Shown here: piece after piece, positions 34,858-48,262 of the stretch | Layout: each line of letters begins with the position of its first letter | How positions within the stretch are numbered: position 1 is the stretch's first letter | Source: Vespa crabro | Taxonomy: Eukaryota > Arthropoda > Insecta > Hymenoptera > Vespidae | Direction of reading: 5' to 3' | Assembly (NCBI RefSeq): GCF_910589235.1 | Contig: NC_060964.1 | Span: 944,071-1,008,070, forward strand | DNA: 64,000 nt | Notes under the pieces: model-generated | The model's input: the letters and a program-made list of their open reading frames with translations, nothing else | The model's database searches: none | What the model was told of the DNA's origin: nothing | Position numbers and translations under genes: made by a program

Positions 34858-36074
34858 GGGTAGTCTGAAAATGGGTACTGACCTAAAAAAATACAAGACA
34901 TTTTTTTCTTCAAATTTATTTTTATTTTTTTACATAGTCTCCTTGTAAATCTACACACTTTTCCCAACAATGTTCCTATCTCTTTAACCTGTCCATATAG
35001 TACTCGTCGTTTTTTTCTACAAAATAATTATTTACAAAGGTGATGGGCTCCTTATTTTACGAAAATCTCTGTCCTCCAAGCACAACTTTTAACTTAGGGA
35101 ACAAAAAAAATTCGCTTGGAATTAGATTTGGTGAGTAAGGAAGATGCTCAAGTTGTTCAAACCGTAATTTGTAGATTTTCGCCATGGGAAACGCTGAGGT
35201 GTGAGACGGCAAATTGTCTTGGTGAAATAACATTTTTTTTCTGCAAATATGGCCGTTTTCCCTCAATTTCTGCCTTCATCTTGTCAAGTAATGATGCGTA
35301 CTATGCTCCTGTAATAGTTTTACCTTTTTGAAGATAATTGATTAATATAACTTCATGACTATTCCAAAAAACAGTCGCCATCACTTTCCCAACTGAAAAA
35401 ACAGTTCTTGCTTTTTTTTTGCCGATTTTTCCTTCGCAGTCCACTGTTTTGACTATATATTTATTTCTGGGGTATAATGGTGTATCCAAGTTTCATTTAC
35501 AGTAATTAATCGGCGCCTAAACTACGCCAACAGAGAGTTGGAAATGTTCATTCGAACACGTTTTTGGTCTAACGTGAGCAAAAGCGATACCCGACAGCTT
35601 TCTCATGCCTAAATCTTGATTCAATATGTGACAAAAATGTTTTTTGGACATATTCATAGCCTCTGATATCTCTCTTACTTTAATTTGTCTAGCACCATTT
35701 GGTAAACTTGAGCGATGTTATCGTCAGTGGTTGCAGTTTTTGGATGTCCTGAACATTCATCCCAAGCTGATACGGTCACGTTTAAATTCAGCTACTCAAA
35801 ATTTCACTGTGGTAAATGATGGTGCAAAGTCCCCGTACACAGCATTCAACTCGTCTTTCAAAAACAAATATTTAATGATAGTTCGGTACTCGATTTTTTC
35901 CATTTTCACAAAAACACTCACATCGACTCACTCAACGATTATCAAACAACTGCACATCCAAAATAGCTGAAATTTTTGTGAATATCTTTCAAAAGATGCG
36001 CAAACACATTCCCTAGCTTTTGTTGACGAGTGCTGTCATCTTCATATTGAGGTCGGAAACTTTTTAAAACACCC
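34858..36074 (-). mobile_element. Second mariner element, 1.2 kb, imperfect TIRs
   Basis: The ends are imperfect inverted repeats. The plus-strand left end is GGGTAGTCTGAAAATGGGTA followed by CTGACCT. The right end read on the minus strand is GGGTGTTTTAAAAAGTTTCC followed by GACCT. Total length is close to a complete mariner. The family differs from that at 32.9-34.0 kb. Confidence 0.85.
34922..35903 (-). pseudogene. Decayed mariner transposase (second family)
   Basis: On the minus strand the reading begins MEKIEYRTIIKYLFLK at 35903. It passes through several stops and frameshifts. Recognisable segments are VREISEAMNMSK (HTH region), NETWIHHYTPE (first catalytic Asp of the usual GDETW replaced by Asn), VMATVFWNSHEVILINYLQK, FHQDNLPSHTS (second Asp kept) and YSPNLIPSEFFLFPKLK (third Asp replaced by Glu). 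The C-terminal part includes FVNNYFVEKNDEYYMDRLKR and ends GDYVKK-stop at 34922-34924. The element cannot encode an active enzyme. Confidence 0.92.
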
Positions 36075-37740
36075 TCTGTGCACATATATATATATATATA
36101 TATATATATCATGATATGGTATGGAGAGAGAGATAAAGATTGAAATAGAGAGAAATATATAGATTTATTCTTTTGTATTATTTTATGATAAATCATCTTT
36201 TATATTAATTGCTATTGATCAATGTCTAATCGTTTCCTTGTTCGGTGAATGCCCATTATTATCTATTCACGGAAATAGATATAACGTATGTATTTATAAG
36301 ATTGATCAAGTTACATCTTATGCAATCTGTAATATATGAAAGGTTCTCATTATACGACATGATTTTTACGTAATTCAGAAATCTATTCTTGTTACGTAAA
36401 TAAACCTATGCAATTGCCTTATAGTTATTACGAAAATAATAAAGAAACGTAGATATATCTAAGTTCCCATTGTTTGTTTGTTCATTCGTTCGTTGATTCA
36501 ATAACAAGAATTTTTTTTTTAAATTTGAAATATTTGTAAAAAATATTCGATTTGAGGAAATTATAAGATAAATAAAATGATATTGGTGTACACATAGATT
36601 TTTTATTATTACATATTTTATACAGATCGGCGATGCGTGAATATTTAATAATCCATAACAGAAAAATTGTAGATAATTATTTAATATAATATTATATTAT
36701 TTTATTAAAAATAGAGAAGAAAAAGAAAACGTAGTCTTTTAAATCTTCGTCGATAGGACCTTATATCTTCGTGGAATAGTGGTGCATCGGTAAGTTAGTA
36801 CATCATTTGTATCGACATAGCTGACTGAAATATTAAATGTTAAAATTAAAAGAAAAAAGAAAAAGAAAGAGAAGAACAAATAGAATATTTATGAAATCGT
36901 TATCAATAATAACAGTTTTAATATATTTAATGTATTCAATCGATTATAATAAATTTAATTTATTTAATAAACTAGTTTTATATTAATAAGATAAAATTCG
37001 ATTGAAATAACGTAATTTATATCATCAAAAATTCATATGATCGAAACAGAACATCTATAATTCTTCTACATCAAATGCCTATTTGGAAATCGAAATTTGT
37101 TATAATCCTTGGATATGCCAGCAGATGGTTCTCGTATATCTTCGAAAGAGTTATATTTTTGAAAATTACAAAACGTCGAAATATAACTAATTAACATTCA
37201 TTTAAATTTTAAATCTAATATCCTGAATATTTATCCAAATTTACTTTATTTGATAATAATACACACAGTATTAAACGAATAAATTTTAAATGTTGAATTA
37301 AAATATATTTTTATCACTTTTATATAAAATCGTCGTTTAGTATTTAATATTTAGTTTCTATATTATCATATATGCACGCAATAACGAATCGAAGCCATTG
37401 TAAATCTGAGAACACGTGTAATTACAAAGAATAAGTGGGAGATTTAATTAGCTTCATTAATTTTACGAATTATATAGTTAAATAATTCCGGGCAAAATAA
37501 TGCGCGATACGAAAAAGAAAATAAATAAGAAAGGGAGAAAGAAAAAAAGAAAGGAAGGAAAGAAAAAAAAAGGAAAGGAAGGAAAGACGAAGAAGAAGAA
37601 AAGAAAGAAACGTTTCAAAGTGGCTGAGGTGAAGGGGGAGCGGAGAATGCAGAAAAATTCAAAAGAAAAAATAATGCAGTTAAATCAATTAAAAATAAGA
37701 TTTTAAACTTTTTCATTCGTAAATGAATCTTCTGAAAGAA
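36075..37740. other. AT-rich intergenic DNA
   Basis: It contains short TA and poly-A tracts and a lysine-coding purine tract at 37500-37620. No gene, RNA or element recognised. Confidence 0.65.
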
Positions 37741-38110
37741 TTGCAACGTCTTCCCCCTGTACCGAAGAGATTATCGATCCTACCTTTTTCTTTCTTCTCG
37801 CTCCGAGGGCCAAGCTCGTTCATTCAGTTGTAGGAGGAGGGGTGATGATGTTAAGAGTGAGGGAGAGGGGTTAGTCGTGGTACTGGACTAGGGGGGTGGA
37901 CGAGGAGTATCGCTCGAGCGACGGTTGGGTACGGAATTAAAGATGGCGGTACTTTTTCCATTGTCTCACCCCCGACGAATTCTTTCTCTTTTGCTCTAAC
38001 ACTCATCTACCCCTCCTTATCCCCTTTAGTCTGCCGTCGTCTACCTTCTTATCGAGGTTGCCGGCGACATAGTAGAAAAATGGGTTGGGCTATTCAATGC
38101 CATCGACACA
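37740..38110. promoter_or_regulatory. GC-richer block with AAGATGGCGG motif, candidate promoter or enhancer
   Basis: A 370-bp block is much richer in G, C and CpG than its flanks, with no long ORF. It includes AAAGATGGCGGTAC at about 37940. Read on the minus strand this is CCGCCATCTTT, a match to the PHO/YY1 consensus CNGCCATNDNND. Function is inferred. Confidence 0.3.
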
Positions 38111-38294
38111 ATGGCTCTTGATTTCTTCAAAATGTCGGTATATTCCCTATTAATGGGGACGGATACTGTAAAAATAAAAAAAAAAGAAAAAAAAAGAACA
38201 TTTTTTTTCTTCCCTTTGGACAGTAATAATTTTTTGGTTAAAATGTAAATAAGTAAATTTAGACTAATTCGTGGTTAAAATAACTAGAGAATTA

Positions 38295-38349
38295 TTCTGT
38301 ACTCTATCTCTGTCTATCTCTCTCTCTTCCTCTCTCTCTCTCTCTCTTT

Positions 38350-38399
<50 letters not shown>

Positions 38400-38430
38400 T
38401 TCTGTCTCTGTCTGTCTCTCTCTTTCTAAT
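38295..38430. repeat. (CT)n and (TA)n microsatellites
   Basis: CT-rich run to 38350, TA run at 38352-38394, then CTGT repeats. Confidence 0.94.
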
Positions 38431-39138
38431 TTCTCAGAAAATGCTCTGGTACGAAGTTATTCGATGTTGGAAAAGAGGTATTATTTTTCCCTCTTAATGC
38501 CTCACTAGGTATTGACCGACTAACATCGCAGTATTTACGCTGTGCCTCCAACTCGAGTTTCTTCGAGTCTGAGAAAATGCTCGTCTTTGTTTTTATTGCT
38601 CGAATGGTGAAGGAGAAGGAGGTAGAGGCAGTGAGTCGAAAGGATAGAAAGAAGGGTGAAGGAGGGAGGGAGGTGAGTTGGAAGGAGGCTACAAGGGGTT
38701 GGAAGGAAAAAGAGACAAGAGAGCGGAGAAACGAGCTGGGGTATAAGAACAGAAGGAGGAAAAGGAGGAAAGGAAAAGCAAATGAGAGCTTGTGTTCTCT
38801 CTCTCGTTCACTCTTTTTCTCTCTTTCTCTTTTTAGAAGGATGGGGCTAGTAATGCGAAAGGTATGCAAGAAATCGCGAGTCCGCTTCCACTCCTCAACT
38901 CTCCTTGCCTATCATCTTCCACCACCACCACCATCATCACCCCCTGCCCACCTGCTCCTTTTCCTCACCCACCTTCCAACATCCAACCCCTTTCCACCTT
39001 TTCCATTTCCGCAGACTTTTCTGAGCAGCGTCGAAGCAAAAACTTCAAGCGAATCCTTCTGACCGTAAAAGAAAATGACGCTTAAAAAGGAAGAAAATAA
39101 AAGAGAACGATGAAGAAGACGCGCGCGCGGACTCGCGA

Positions 39139-39141
39139 AAT

Positions 39142-39196
<55 letters not shown>

Positions 39197-39240
39197 GAGA
39201 GAAAAAGTGAGGGAGAGAGATAGAGACAGAGAGAAGGAAG
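39139..39240. repeat. (GA)n microsatellite
   Basis: GA run at 39144-39192 with decayed GA-rich flank. Confidence 0.94.
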
Positions 39241-39680
39241 GAAAAAGAAACTGTTTCTCTCCACGTCAGGATCGAACACGTTCGCATTCTGTTTAAATGC
39301 GCGCTTTCAATTCGTTCGATGAATGCGCTCAATCCTCGTTTTAACGAGTTTCTGCCTAATCAAGATAATTGAGATACTACCTACTACTTACCTATCTTTC
39401 TACTGCCTTTAGCGGAACGACCGAGACTGGGATGCGTTCACGGAAAAGTATGGGTGCCGTTCCGCGTTAACGAAACACGCAAATTTACGAAGTTCCGTCA
39501 GAATTATTCGTTAATGGTAAAGATCTCATCTCTTTTCGATATAGAACTTTTCTACGAGACTTTATTTAAAAGGATCAAAATTATGAAATGGATAAAATTA
39601 TATTGATTTTTATGTTACATATATATATTTTTTTTCTTTAATTTATTATATTAATTTTTTTTTTATATAATATTTCATAT

Positions 39681-39687
<7 letters not shown>

Positions 39688-39730
<43 letters not shown>
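39688..39730. repeat. (TA)n microsatellite
   Basis: TA run of about 40 bp. Confidence 0.94.
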
Positions 39731-39731
<1 letters not shown>

Positions 39732-41280
39732 GGTGCTATAAATATACCGGTATTACTTGACCTGTATTTTTATGTTGTTGCTCATTAATATTATAGGACG
39801 AATCAAAAGTGATTTTTAACAAATCTTTCAATGATCTTTGATATCGATTACGACTTCTTTTTTAGACTATTTTTTTTTTTAAATTGTACAAGACTACAAG
39901 CCTATGAATTTTCTCACAATTTGAAGAAAAAATAAGCCGAAAATGCCTCGAAAAAGAGTAATCGATTTTTAAGATAACCTAGAAACTTTTGGTTTACTCT
40001 GTATGAAAATAAAAAAAAAATTAGAATTAAACCCAAGTCGATTTAAAACTTTTGTTTAACGTATATAGATTATTTGATATATCCCATATTTAAAATAAAG
40101 CATTATAAATTTTGATCTCGGAAACACTTTGAGATATATTGTTTAAATAAGAATTGTCCGATTTTAATGGCATAATAATATAATGGCATTTAATTATTAT
40201 CATCACATTTATTGTATTTATTTGATGAAAGATTGTAAAGTTATTTTCAAGATCAACTTTGTTCTTTTAATAGTAACCTACATTATCTATAATGGCAATA
40301 TATTCTCAATTTTTCCAAATATTTAATAAAGCATATTTATGCTTTTGCAATTTACAAAACGTCAATAACCAGTAGCCTTTGAGAAATAATATAAGAGATA
40401 AAAAAAATTTATTTTGATCGAGTAAATTTAATTTTTAGTATTATCTGTGCACTATTGTATACCTTTAATTAGCCTATTTATTATTTCCTACTTCTTCTCA
40501 TACGAATGTATGTGCATGCATGTACCTACGTACATATTAGTGCGATCGTAAATGTCAGAGTGCGTAAATTAACAAATCTGCAAAATTTCCAACGATCGAT
40601 AATTATACATATTTGTTGAGAAATATAAATATATTTTATCTCTTGTCTTTTTTTTACTTACAATACATTGTCATTATAAATGATGTAGGTTTTCGTTCTA
40701 AAAAAGGAAGTTGATCTTGGAACCTTGGATTAAATAAGAAGCAATAAATGTCAAAATATTATTTATTTGAAATCATATAAACTTTGTCCCAATGATTTTT
40801 GCATTGAAATGTTTACTAAAAATTATGTAACGTTATACTTCGTTTTTAGGTGTATCATTATCGTCATAGATCAAAGAAAGTTGGATATGTATAAACATGA
40901 TTTATTTGCCGATAGGCTTAATACGGAGTTCTAAATATTAGCATAATTATTGGCAATTAATTAGTAATTTATATAGTTTGTCCTTCGAGCTATTACTACT
41001 TCAAGATCTTCTTGTATAATTTGTACATATCTAAGTATGTGTCCGAAAGCAAAAAATAATCTAACGCTATTGTTCAAAGTGCTGACCAATTGATATTATT
41101 ATTTAAAAACTTCTTTACATAAATTAATATTGTTATGGAGGATGAACTCAGACATTACTTTTTTCTTTATTCTTTTTTATTGTGTTGTTATAACACATTC
41201 CTACAAAAAAAAAGAATAAACTACTGTATTCTCTCCTTTGGAATATTACATCATCTTAAAGTATAAAAGACAATAGAAAA
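39731..41280. other. AT-rich intergenic DNA
   Basis: Nothing beyond AT-rich sequence recognised. Confidence 0.6.
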
Positions 41281-41320
41281 AGAAAGAAAGAGAGAAAGAG
41301 AGAGAGAGAGAGAAAGAGAA

Positions 41321-41352
<32 letters not shown>

Positions 41353-41356
41353 AGAT
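41281..41356. repeat. (GA)n/(GAAA)n tract
   Basis: Purine dinucleotide run. Confidence 0.93.
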
Positions 41357-41429
41357 AAGTTACGAAGACTTTTTCGTTACGTACGATGTAAAAAAAATTC
41401 TACACGATCGCTTTTTGTTGGAATAGAAA

Positions 41430-41790
41430 ACAAGCAAAAGGATGGAGTCGCGACTTGTTCCATAAATTCGATTCGTGGCTGTGAGGTAGAATATATGGAT
41501 TTGAGAGAAGTCGAGCTCTCTCGAATTTAGATAATTTAATGATCCCGCAAATGAGACGAAACGCGTAATTACACGAGTGAGCCGAAGGCTTTCCATCCAG
41601 GATGGAATTTAATTAATTCACATCGAGTCGCCTGATCGTACGATCACGATCGAGAGGATATTAAATTACGTCGTGGATGTGCGTGTACCACGATGCCCTA
41701 CGTTAGCCTCTATGCAAATACAATATTATCCGTTTCACGACTGCTCAACTGGCGTATGTGATTTTGTATTCGGTTGGGAACACACGTCGA
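41430..41790. promoter_or_regulatory. GC-richer block with octamer site, candidate enhancer
   Basis: A block with CpG-containing sequence and no ORF. It includes a perfect POU octamer ATGCAAAT (41712-41719) and homeodomain-type TTAATTAATTCA. Inference from composition and motifs only. Confidence 0.25.
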
Positions 41791-42359
41791 CCTCACCACA
41801 AATGCACACAGATACATAGATACATATATACACACGTTTAATTTGTAGTTCAAGTTTTATTTCCTCAATATTTTTTCACTCATGATTATTATTTCTTACC
41901 TCCATTGATAGTTCTCTTAGTTCATCCAACGAGTTGTTACGAACATTTCTAACGTCAATATCAATGTTATAAAAAAAAAAAGAGAAGGAAGGTGAAAAAA
42001 AATAATAATGAGAAGTAACACAAACAAATGAATTATACCGATGTTAAGTTACGACTTCGTCATAAATGACATAAAATTATAATTCGTAAATGACACAAAA
42101 TAATTTATGATTCATAAATTAATTGATTCATCTCATGTAAAAAAAGAATCTGATGCAATAGTAACGAGATTATATTTTAACTGACATTTGTTTTTCCTTA
42201 TTTGCACTCAACTTCCGTTTAATTTCACTGGATTATATTTAATGATTACAAACGCGGAGATCACGTAAACAACTTCTTTGTGAAGCTACGAGCTTCTACC
42301 AACTACTCGTTCCTCTATAAAACTAAGTAATGCAAATTGCAAGTAAGATAGCTTATAGG

Positions 42360-42445
42360 ATAGGTCGATAGGTAGGTAAATATATAGGTAGGTAGGTAGG
42401 TAGGTAGGTAGATATATGTAGGTAGATGTATGTAGGTAGATGTAT
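42360..42445. repeat. (GGTA)n tetranucleotide repeat
   Basis: Tandem GGTA/GATG repeats, which give a spurious PTYLPTYLP ORF on the minus strand. Confidence 0.94.
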
Positions 42446-45400
42446 TACTCTTAGGAATAACGTGACCACGTGGATTGGCACACGTTTGACCAGTATGTTA
42501 ATTCGTCTGACCGAGTTTAAGAGAAAAAGAAAAAAAAGAAAATAAGAGGAAGGGGACACTTTGAAAAATTCTTACTCGTCGAGGGTAGAATTTTAAGAGC
42601 AGCTGTCCCTAACGATCCTTTGTCCGAGATTAACGACAATACCTTCTTTTCTTTTTTCTTTTGACGATCAATACGTACGAACATTTTCAGCTTAAATTTT
42701 TTGCTAAAAATTCAATTGATAGTTTTAAACGATACATGTAATAAGATAATTGTCATTTCTCATTAATCCTTTCGTATTTCGTATTATCGTTCGTTTCATG
42801 ACAATTATCATTTATATGAGTTTTTATATGAAAGACAGAGAAAGAGAGACGAGTTTGATGATAGTCCACCCAATGAGAGTAGCACCAGATCGAAATAGTT
42901 TTTCAATTTTCACGGACGATTGGTTGCTCTCCGATCGCAATTTTCCCGTCGCTTAGCTTTTCAATTATCTACCAAACGCTTTCACTATCGTCCTTGTCGT
43001 CGTCGTCGTGCTTTAAGGTTCCACTTGCATACTGGTATATACGAGACAGAAATAATTATTTTTCGAATATCGTAAAACGAGTTGATCATTATGAAAATAG
43101 CTTAAATCTTATAGTTTTCGTTTCGAGATGTATTTTCTTGTATTTTCTTTTCCTTTTTTTTTCTTTTTGATTTTTCTTTTTCAACATCGAGCTATTACAA
43201 TGACGCAATCGTTCTTATAAAATTTTATTTTAAGATCTAATAATAATTATTTGCCAAACGTGTATAGATACTTTAATATGTATATGTAATAAATTTTACT
43301 ATTATTTACGTCCTTGCATTATGACGCATAATGATGCATTCGACAGTTAATGACAGTTTATGAGAACATTTAATATCTCGTTAACACCGGTTATTTATGG
43401 ATTTCGATAATCATTCATATTATATACTATATTTTACGCTATTATGAATATACATTACATTATTTGATAGAGGAAAAAAATATATATTATATATATATGT
43501 ATGTGTGTCTGTATAATGATATGAAATAACGAAACAAATAAGATCTAAGAGGCATTATTTGTTCGAACGTTTCGTGTCCGTGAAATAATGTCTTGAAAAG
43601 GGACAATAGTTTCTGGATAAATTATGACGTCATAAGGTACCACGTAGAAAGCAAAAACAAAAGATGACGGCATAGCCAGGGGCAAGCAAGGGAAAATAAT
43701 AAAAGCTTTTTGATCGTATCATAAATCTTTCGTGGCTTTGTTTTTACGTCACTTAAAGCTGTCCGCGGTCTCTTTCTTACTTTCTGGAAAACGTAATCAG
43801 TTTCCGTGATCAGATCCTTGAGGGGTCGGCTCTTAAAATTTTGGTTAGATATTTTAAATTTCTTTTTCCTTTTCTCATTCCTGAATGGTATGTCGTCGAT
43901 AAAATCTTTCTTTGTTTTTCTTTTTTTGTTTTTATATATTTATTTTTATATATCGTAATTAATAATTTAAAATAATTTTTAAAAATGTTATTTGATTAGT
44001 TCTTATTTTTTTTGTATTCGTTTTCAAACGATAAATTACAAATCTTTTTCTTATTCGAAATATTTCGGATAAATTATCATCGTCGTTAGAAGGCAAGGAA
44101 CGTTTTGTGTAAGGAGTAAGTATCTTACCTAAAGGTTACTGGGGCAAGAGTACGAAGGGGTTGATAGAAAGAGAGACAGAGAGAAAGAAAGAGAGAAAGA
44201 GAGAAAGAGAGAGAAAGAAGGAGAAAGGTCGGACAAGAAAGGACCGAAAAGTCCGCTATCGTAAAACAGGTTTGTAAATGCTTGGACATCAGGAAATCTT
44301 TTTCTTTGTATCTTCTTTTTTTATCCCTTTTTTGCTAATTCTAATCGACTCCATCTTTCAAAGGGTTTTGCAAAACTCTAGAAAGATCTTCCCTACCACC
44401 AATTCCCATGCGTATAATCTCGCTGACGTGGTATTAACATCAGATTTACATCGATCAAATTGAATGAAGGAATTTCTTATTGAAAACGATAAAAATTTTC
44501 GCGATAAATGTTAACACATTTAAATGAACATCCTCTATGTAAATGTTTTTAAAGGAAAGTCTGACACTAAAAAAACAACGAGTTACATGACTTGCTTTGA
44601 AAATCAAAGAAGATTCTTGAAAAGAAAAATAAAAAGAAAAAAAAGAGAAAAAGAAAAGAATTTCAAAGGCGTCCAATTTAATTTGAATTCTTATTATATA
44701 AGTGATACTTTTCATTTTTTTTTATTTTTTTTATTTTTCACTCATCTTTTTTTAAAGCAAAATGAGATCATAGATGTGCCATAATAATTCGAGATAAAAG
44801 TAGATAAAAGCGGATAAAGATGAAAGATAAAAGTGATAGCAGTAAAAAAGTCCCTACGTTGATCTGCGGTTTTAAACCGTCGTTCGGATCTTTTACGTTC
44901 TTCTAAAAACGTCTGCCCAGCAGAGGACGATAAAGAATGAACTCGGGAATATGCTCTCGTAAACTCCGAAGGGCGAGCCCTTCGTAACCAGTCGCAGAAG
45001 TTCGTATCGAAGAAAAGTAAGAGATGGTTACGTTTAGCTCATAAAAGCGAAGGAATCGCTTTGGTTGGTTAAGATTGAATAATGAAAATATTTTTCGATC
45101 AATTCATACATTCTCTAATAGGTTTAATCAGTGTTTTTAGTCTGTTTTTATTTTTTTCGTCGTATTTTTAATATTTTATAAAAACTTAAACCGAATAAAT
45201 TTTAATATTAAGAAACGTAAATTTATCGAGATGATCAATTCATCATTTTATTTTTTTTTCAAATATCATTTATCAATTTAGTCGAATTATTATCAAATTA
45301 GCATTGAATTTAAATCGATAAAAAAAAGGACAATAATTGATTAATTGTAAATTCGTAGTAGATATGAATTTATTTAGTTTGTTTAAATGACGAAGTTGCT

Positions 45401-45560
45401 TGTATCGACCTTTAATAGTTTACATAATTCATTGAAATGGCCAGTCAAAAGAAAATTAATGAAAGTTAACATCATCGTAAACTACATTGTAATGTAGAAA
45501 GTTCTTGTAAACAATATGTTAACAATGAAACTCAGTAAGTATAGTTTATCATTTACAAGT
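42446..45560. other. AT-rich intergenic DNA with small motifs
   Basis: No gene recognised. It holds a palindromic CRE-like ATGACGTCAT (43624-43633), a GA tract (44166-44225) and a perfect short hairpin (44967-44984). Confidence 0.6.
44967..44984. repeat. Perfect 8-bp stem hairpin CGAAGGGC-GA-GCCCTTCG
   Basis: An 18-nt inverted repeat with a 2-nt centre, GC-rich in an AT-rich setting. Could be a dyad binding site. Function unknown. Confidence 0.6.
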
Positions 45561-45579
45561 ATCCTCTTTTCTCAAAGAG

Positions 45580-45585
<6 letters not shown>

Positions 45586-45611
<26 letters not shown>

Positions 45612-45614
45612 AAG
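45586..45614. repeat. (GA)n microsatellite
   Basis: Short GA run. Confidence 0.9.
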
Positions 45615-46089
45615 AAAAAGGTAAAATATCCCTTAAAAATTGTCAGACTCTTTCTATCCTCTCAATTTCTCCCTCTCATCCTCCCCACTTTTTCATCCCT
45701 TCTTTTCGTACTTTTTCCCCTACAACATCTTTCCCTACCATCTTTAACGTCCGCGAGTCAGGAGAAAAGTCGAGTAAGAAAAGTGGGTGGCGATGATGAC
45801 CCACCCTTTCGAGTAAGGGAAAAAGAGGGAAAAAGAGGGGGTAGAAAAGATGTAATAAAGATAAAGGGAGACGGAAAAAGGGAGGAAGAAGTAGTTGAAG
45901 AGGAAGAGGAAAGAGGATAGAAGTTCTATTTCTTCTCACTCGATCGCCCTCGCATTTTCTTTCTCTTTCTCACACTCTTGCTATATTTCAGATAAGAATA
46001 AAGTAAACGGCGAATGGGGTTGCGTCTGGAGGGGTGGCTGCTTCGCTGCAGCGAAGCTATGGAGAAGCGTGCGAGGTGAAAGAGAAGTT

Positions 46090-46205
46090 CTCTCTTTCTC
46101 TGTGTATGTGTGTGTATGTGTGTTTGTGTGTGTCTGTCTCTCTCTCTCTCTCTTTCTCTTTCTTTCTTTCTTTCTCTCCCTATCTTTCTTTCTCTTTCTC
46201 TTTTC
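46090..46205. repeat. (CT)n/(TG)n compound microsatellite
   Basis: TGTG then CTCT and CTTT repeats. Confidence 0.93.
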
Positions 46206-46709
46206 TTGGCCGGGACGTATCAAAGCGAAAAGGGGAAAAGCAAAAAGTACGACGATCGATGCTACCGGCCACACGGAATACAATGAAGACGCCTCGGTTC
46301 AAGGAAGCCCTTACGTTTCTCTCTTTACTTTTCTACGCTCTTTTCTTCTTCTTCTTCTTCTTCTTTTTCTTCTTTTTTATTTTCCTTTTCTTTTTTTTTC
46401 TTTTCTCTTTCTTCTCTTGGTCTTCTTTTAGTTTTTTGCTTTTTTCGTTTTTCTCCTTCTTCTTCGCTTTAACAAGTAACGCGCGATAAGGAACACGACC
46501 TCTCTCGAGTATTTATTTCACGACGACTTGGGCCTTGTTAATGCCTTTTTCTTAGAACGTAACTTTTCGCGAACGAGTAAAATTTTTTTACGATCGTACG
46601 TACTTCCCTTAATCGTTCGACCATGTTAACGATCTTTCTACTATGGACATTCTATTGTAAGTCAATTTAATGTATTTACTTTTCTTCGTTACGTTGACGT
46701 TAAAAAAAA

Positions 46710-46712
46710 AAA

Positions 46713-46770
<58 letters not shown>
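46710..46770. repeat. (TA)n microsatellite
   Basis: TA run of about 60 bp. Confidence 0.94.
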
Positions 46771-46774
<4 letters not shown>

Positions 46775-47516
46775 TATCGTAACTTATTACAGAAAATATT
46801 AAATATTATATTTCATAAAGAAAAAATACCAGACAGTTTTTTCTTAAAACAAAAAATAATTGAATATTATATTTTTTCGATGAAATTACTAAATATTGTA
46901 TTTTTAGTTTAGCGCATTTATGATATTCGAAAATATCAGGTTTTAACGATTGGCGTGTTTTTATCGATCATTTTTCAAATAAAATTAACAAGTTTCCAAT
47001 TTTTAAGTTTCTTTCACGCGAATGATTCATGCCAATTTAGTGACGCGTCGTTGCGTGCATTATAATATTATTTTAATTATAATTATAATAATTATAATAA
47101 TCATGATAAAAGCATTAATATTTAATGCTTTTCTTATACAATTTTTCTCTTTATTTTTTCTTCCTCTTTTTTTTAAAGAAATTTTTTATTATTATTATCT
47201 TTAGATTTTTTTGTAATTTTATATACAAATGCAAATTAAAATGAGACAGGATGATAATTATTAATTAGGATTTATAGCAAATATAATAAATATAATTAAG
47301 ATAATTTACGTTGTTTTGCTTTAACAATTACAAAAAGAAAAAAGATTGGAGGAAAGAAAAAAAAGAAACACAAGAAAAAAATAGCAATCATTTTTCGAGA
47401 TTTTAGTAAGTTTCGAACGAAATATCTTCTTTTTTTTTCTTCGTTACCCCTATCCGTCATCAAGTTCCAGCTCTTGTCCTCTCCTTCAGAGGGTGAGCGT
47501 TCATTGAAACTAAAAC

Positions 47517-47555
47517 AGAGAGAGAAAGACATAGAGAGGGAGGGAGAGAGAGAGA

Positions 47556-47614
<59 letters not shown>

Positions 47615-47615
47615 G
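47517..47615. repeat. (GA)n microsatellite
   Basis: GA run with a GGGA-interrupted flank. Confidence 0.94.
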
Positions 47616-47825
47616 GAACGACGAATGGTGGGATGAATTTCCTAATTAAAACTCGCGTGAAACTATTTAAAACTTAAAAAGGAACGAGGTTAGGCCAAAA
47701 GCAACTCGGGGCCCATTATCACTCTCCTCAACGAACTCCTGCAAATTAATAAATTTTCATGGAAAATCTATCTCTTTTATTGCATGTATTCCTTTTTCTT
47801 CTTTACCCTTTCTCAAGCTTTTGTT

Positions 47826-47884
<59 letters not shown>

Positions 47885-47890
47885 GTCTCG
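47826..47890. repeat. (CT)n microsatellite
   Basis: CT run of about 60 bp. Confidence 0.94.
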
Positions 47891-48104
47891 CTTTCCCTCT
47901 TCTTCTTTTTCTTTTTTTTTTTTTAATATTATCGATTATCAAAAAGAAATCAAAAGAAATACAAAGAACAAGAAGACAATCCTTTTTTTCAGTTACGTCG
48001 ATCAGATCGTATTTTGTCGTATTTAGCGAGAGAATTGTCTTTGTTTTTCTTTTATTTTCACTTTTCTATTTAACGAACGTTTTCAAGTGAGATTTACTTT
48101 AACG

Positions 48105-48262
48105 GCCTGGTTGGTGTGTAGCGGCGAGCACAGCGTGCAATTAGAAATGCCACTTTTAAGCCGGGTCATAGATTTTTCGCATAGCCACCCTGCTTAAAGC
48201 AGGCAAAATTTAAGGGCAGTTTACAAGCCTCTTGATCTATGCACTCGTGGTGCATTTAATTC
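48105..48262. promoter_or_regulatory. Compact GC-richer block with two dyad motifs
   Basis: About 150 bp of mixed composition inside AT-rich DNA. It contains CCTGCTTAAAGCAGG (48189-48203), perfectly symmetric about a central A, and ATGCAC-TCGTG-GTGCAT (48239-48255), a perfect 6-bp stem. There is no ORF. Candidate conserved regulatory element or structured RNA. Confidence 0.3.

Noticed and set aside
35644..35970. 108-codon plus-strand ORF
   Set aside because: It is the antisense shadow of the minus-strand mariner transposase remnant.
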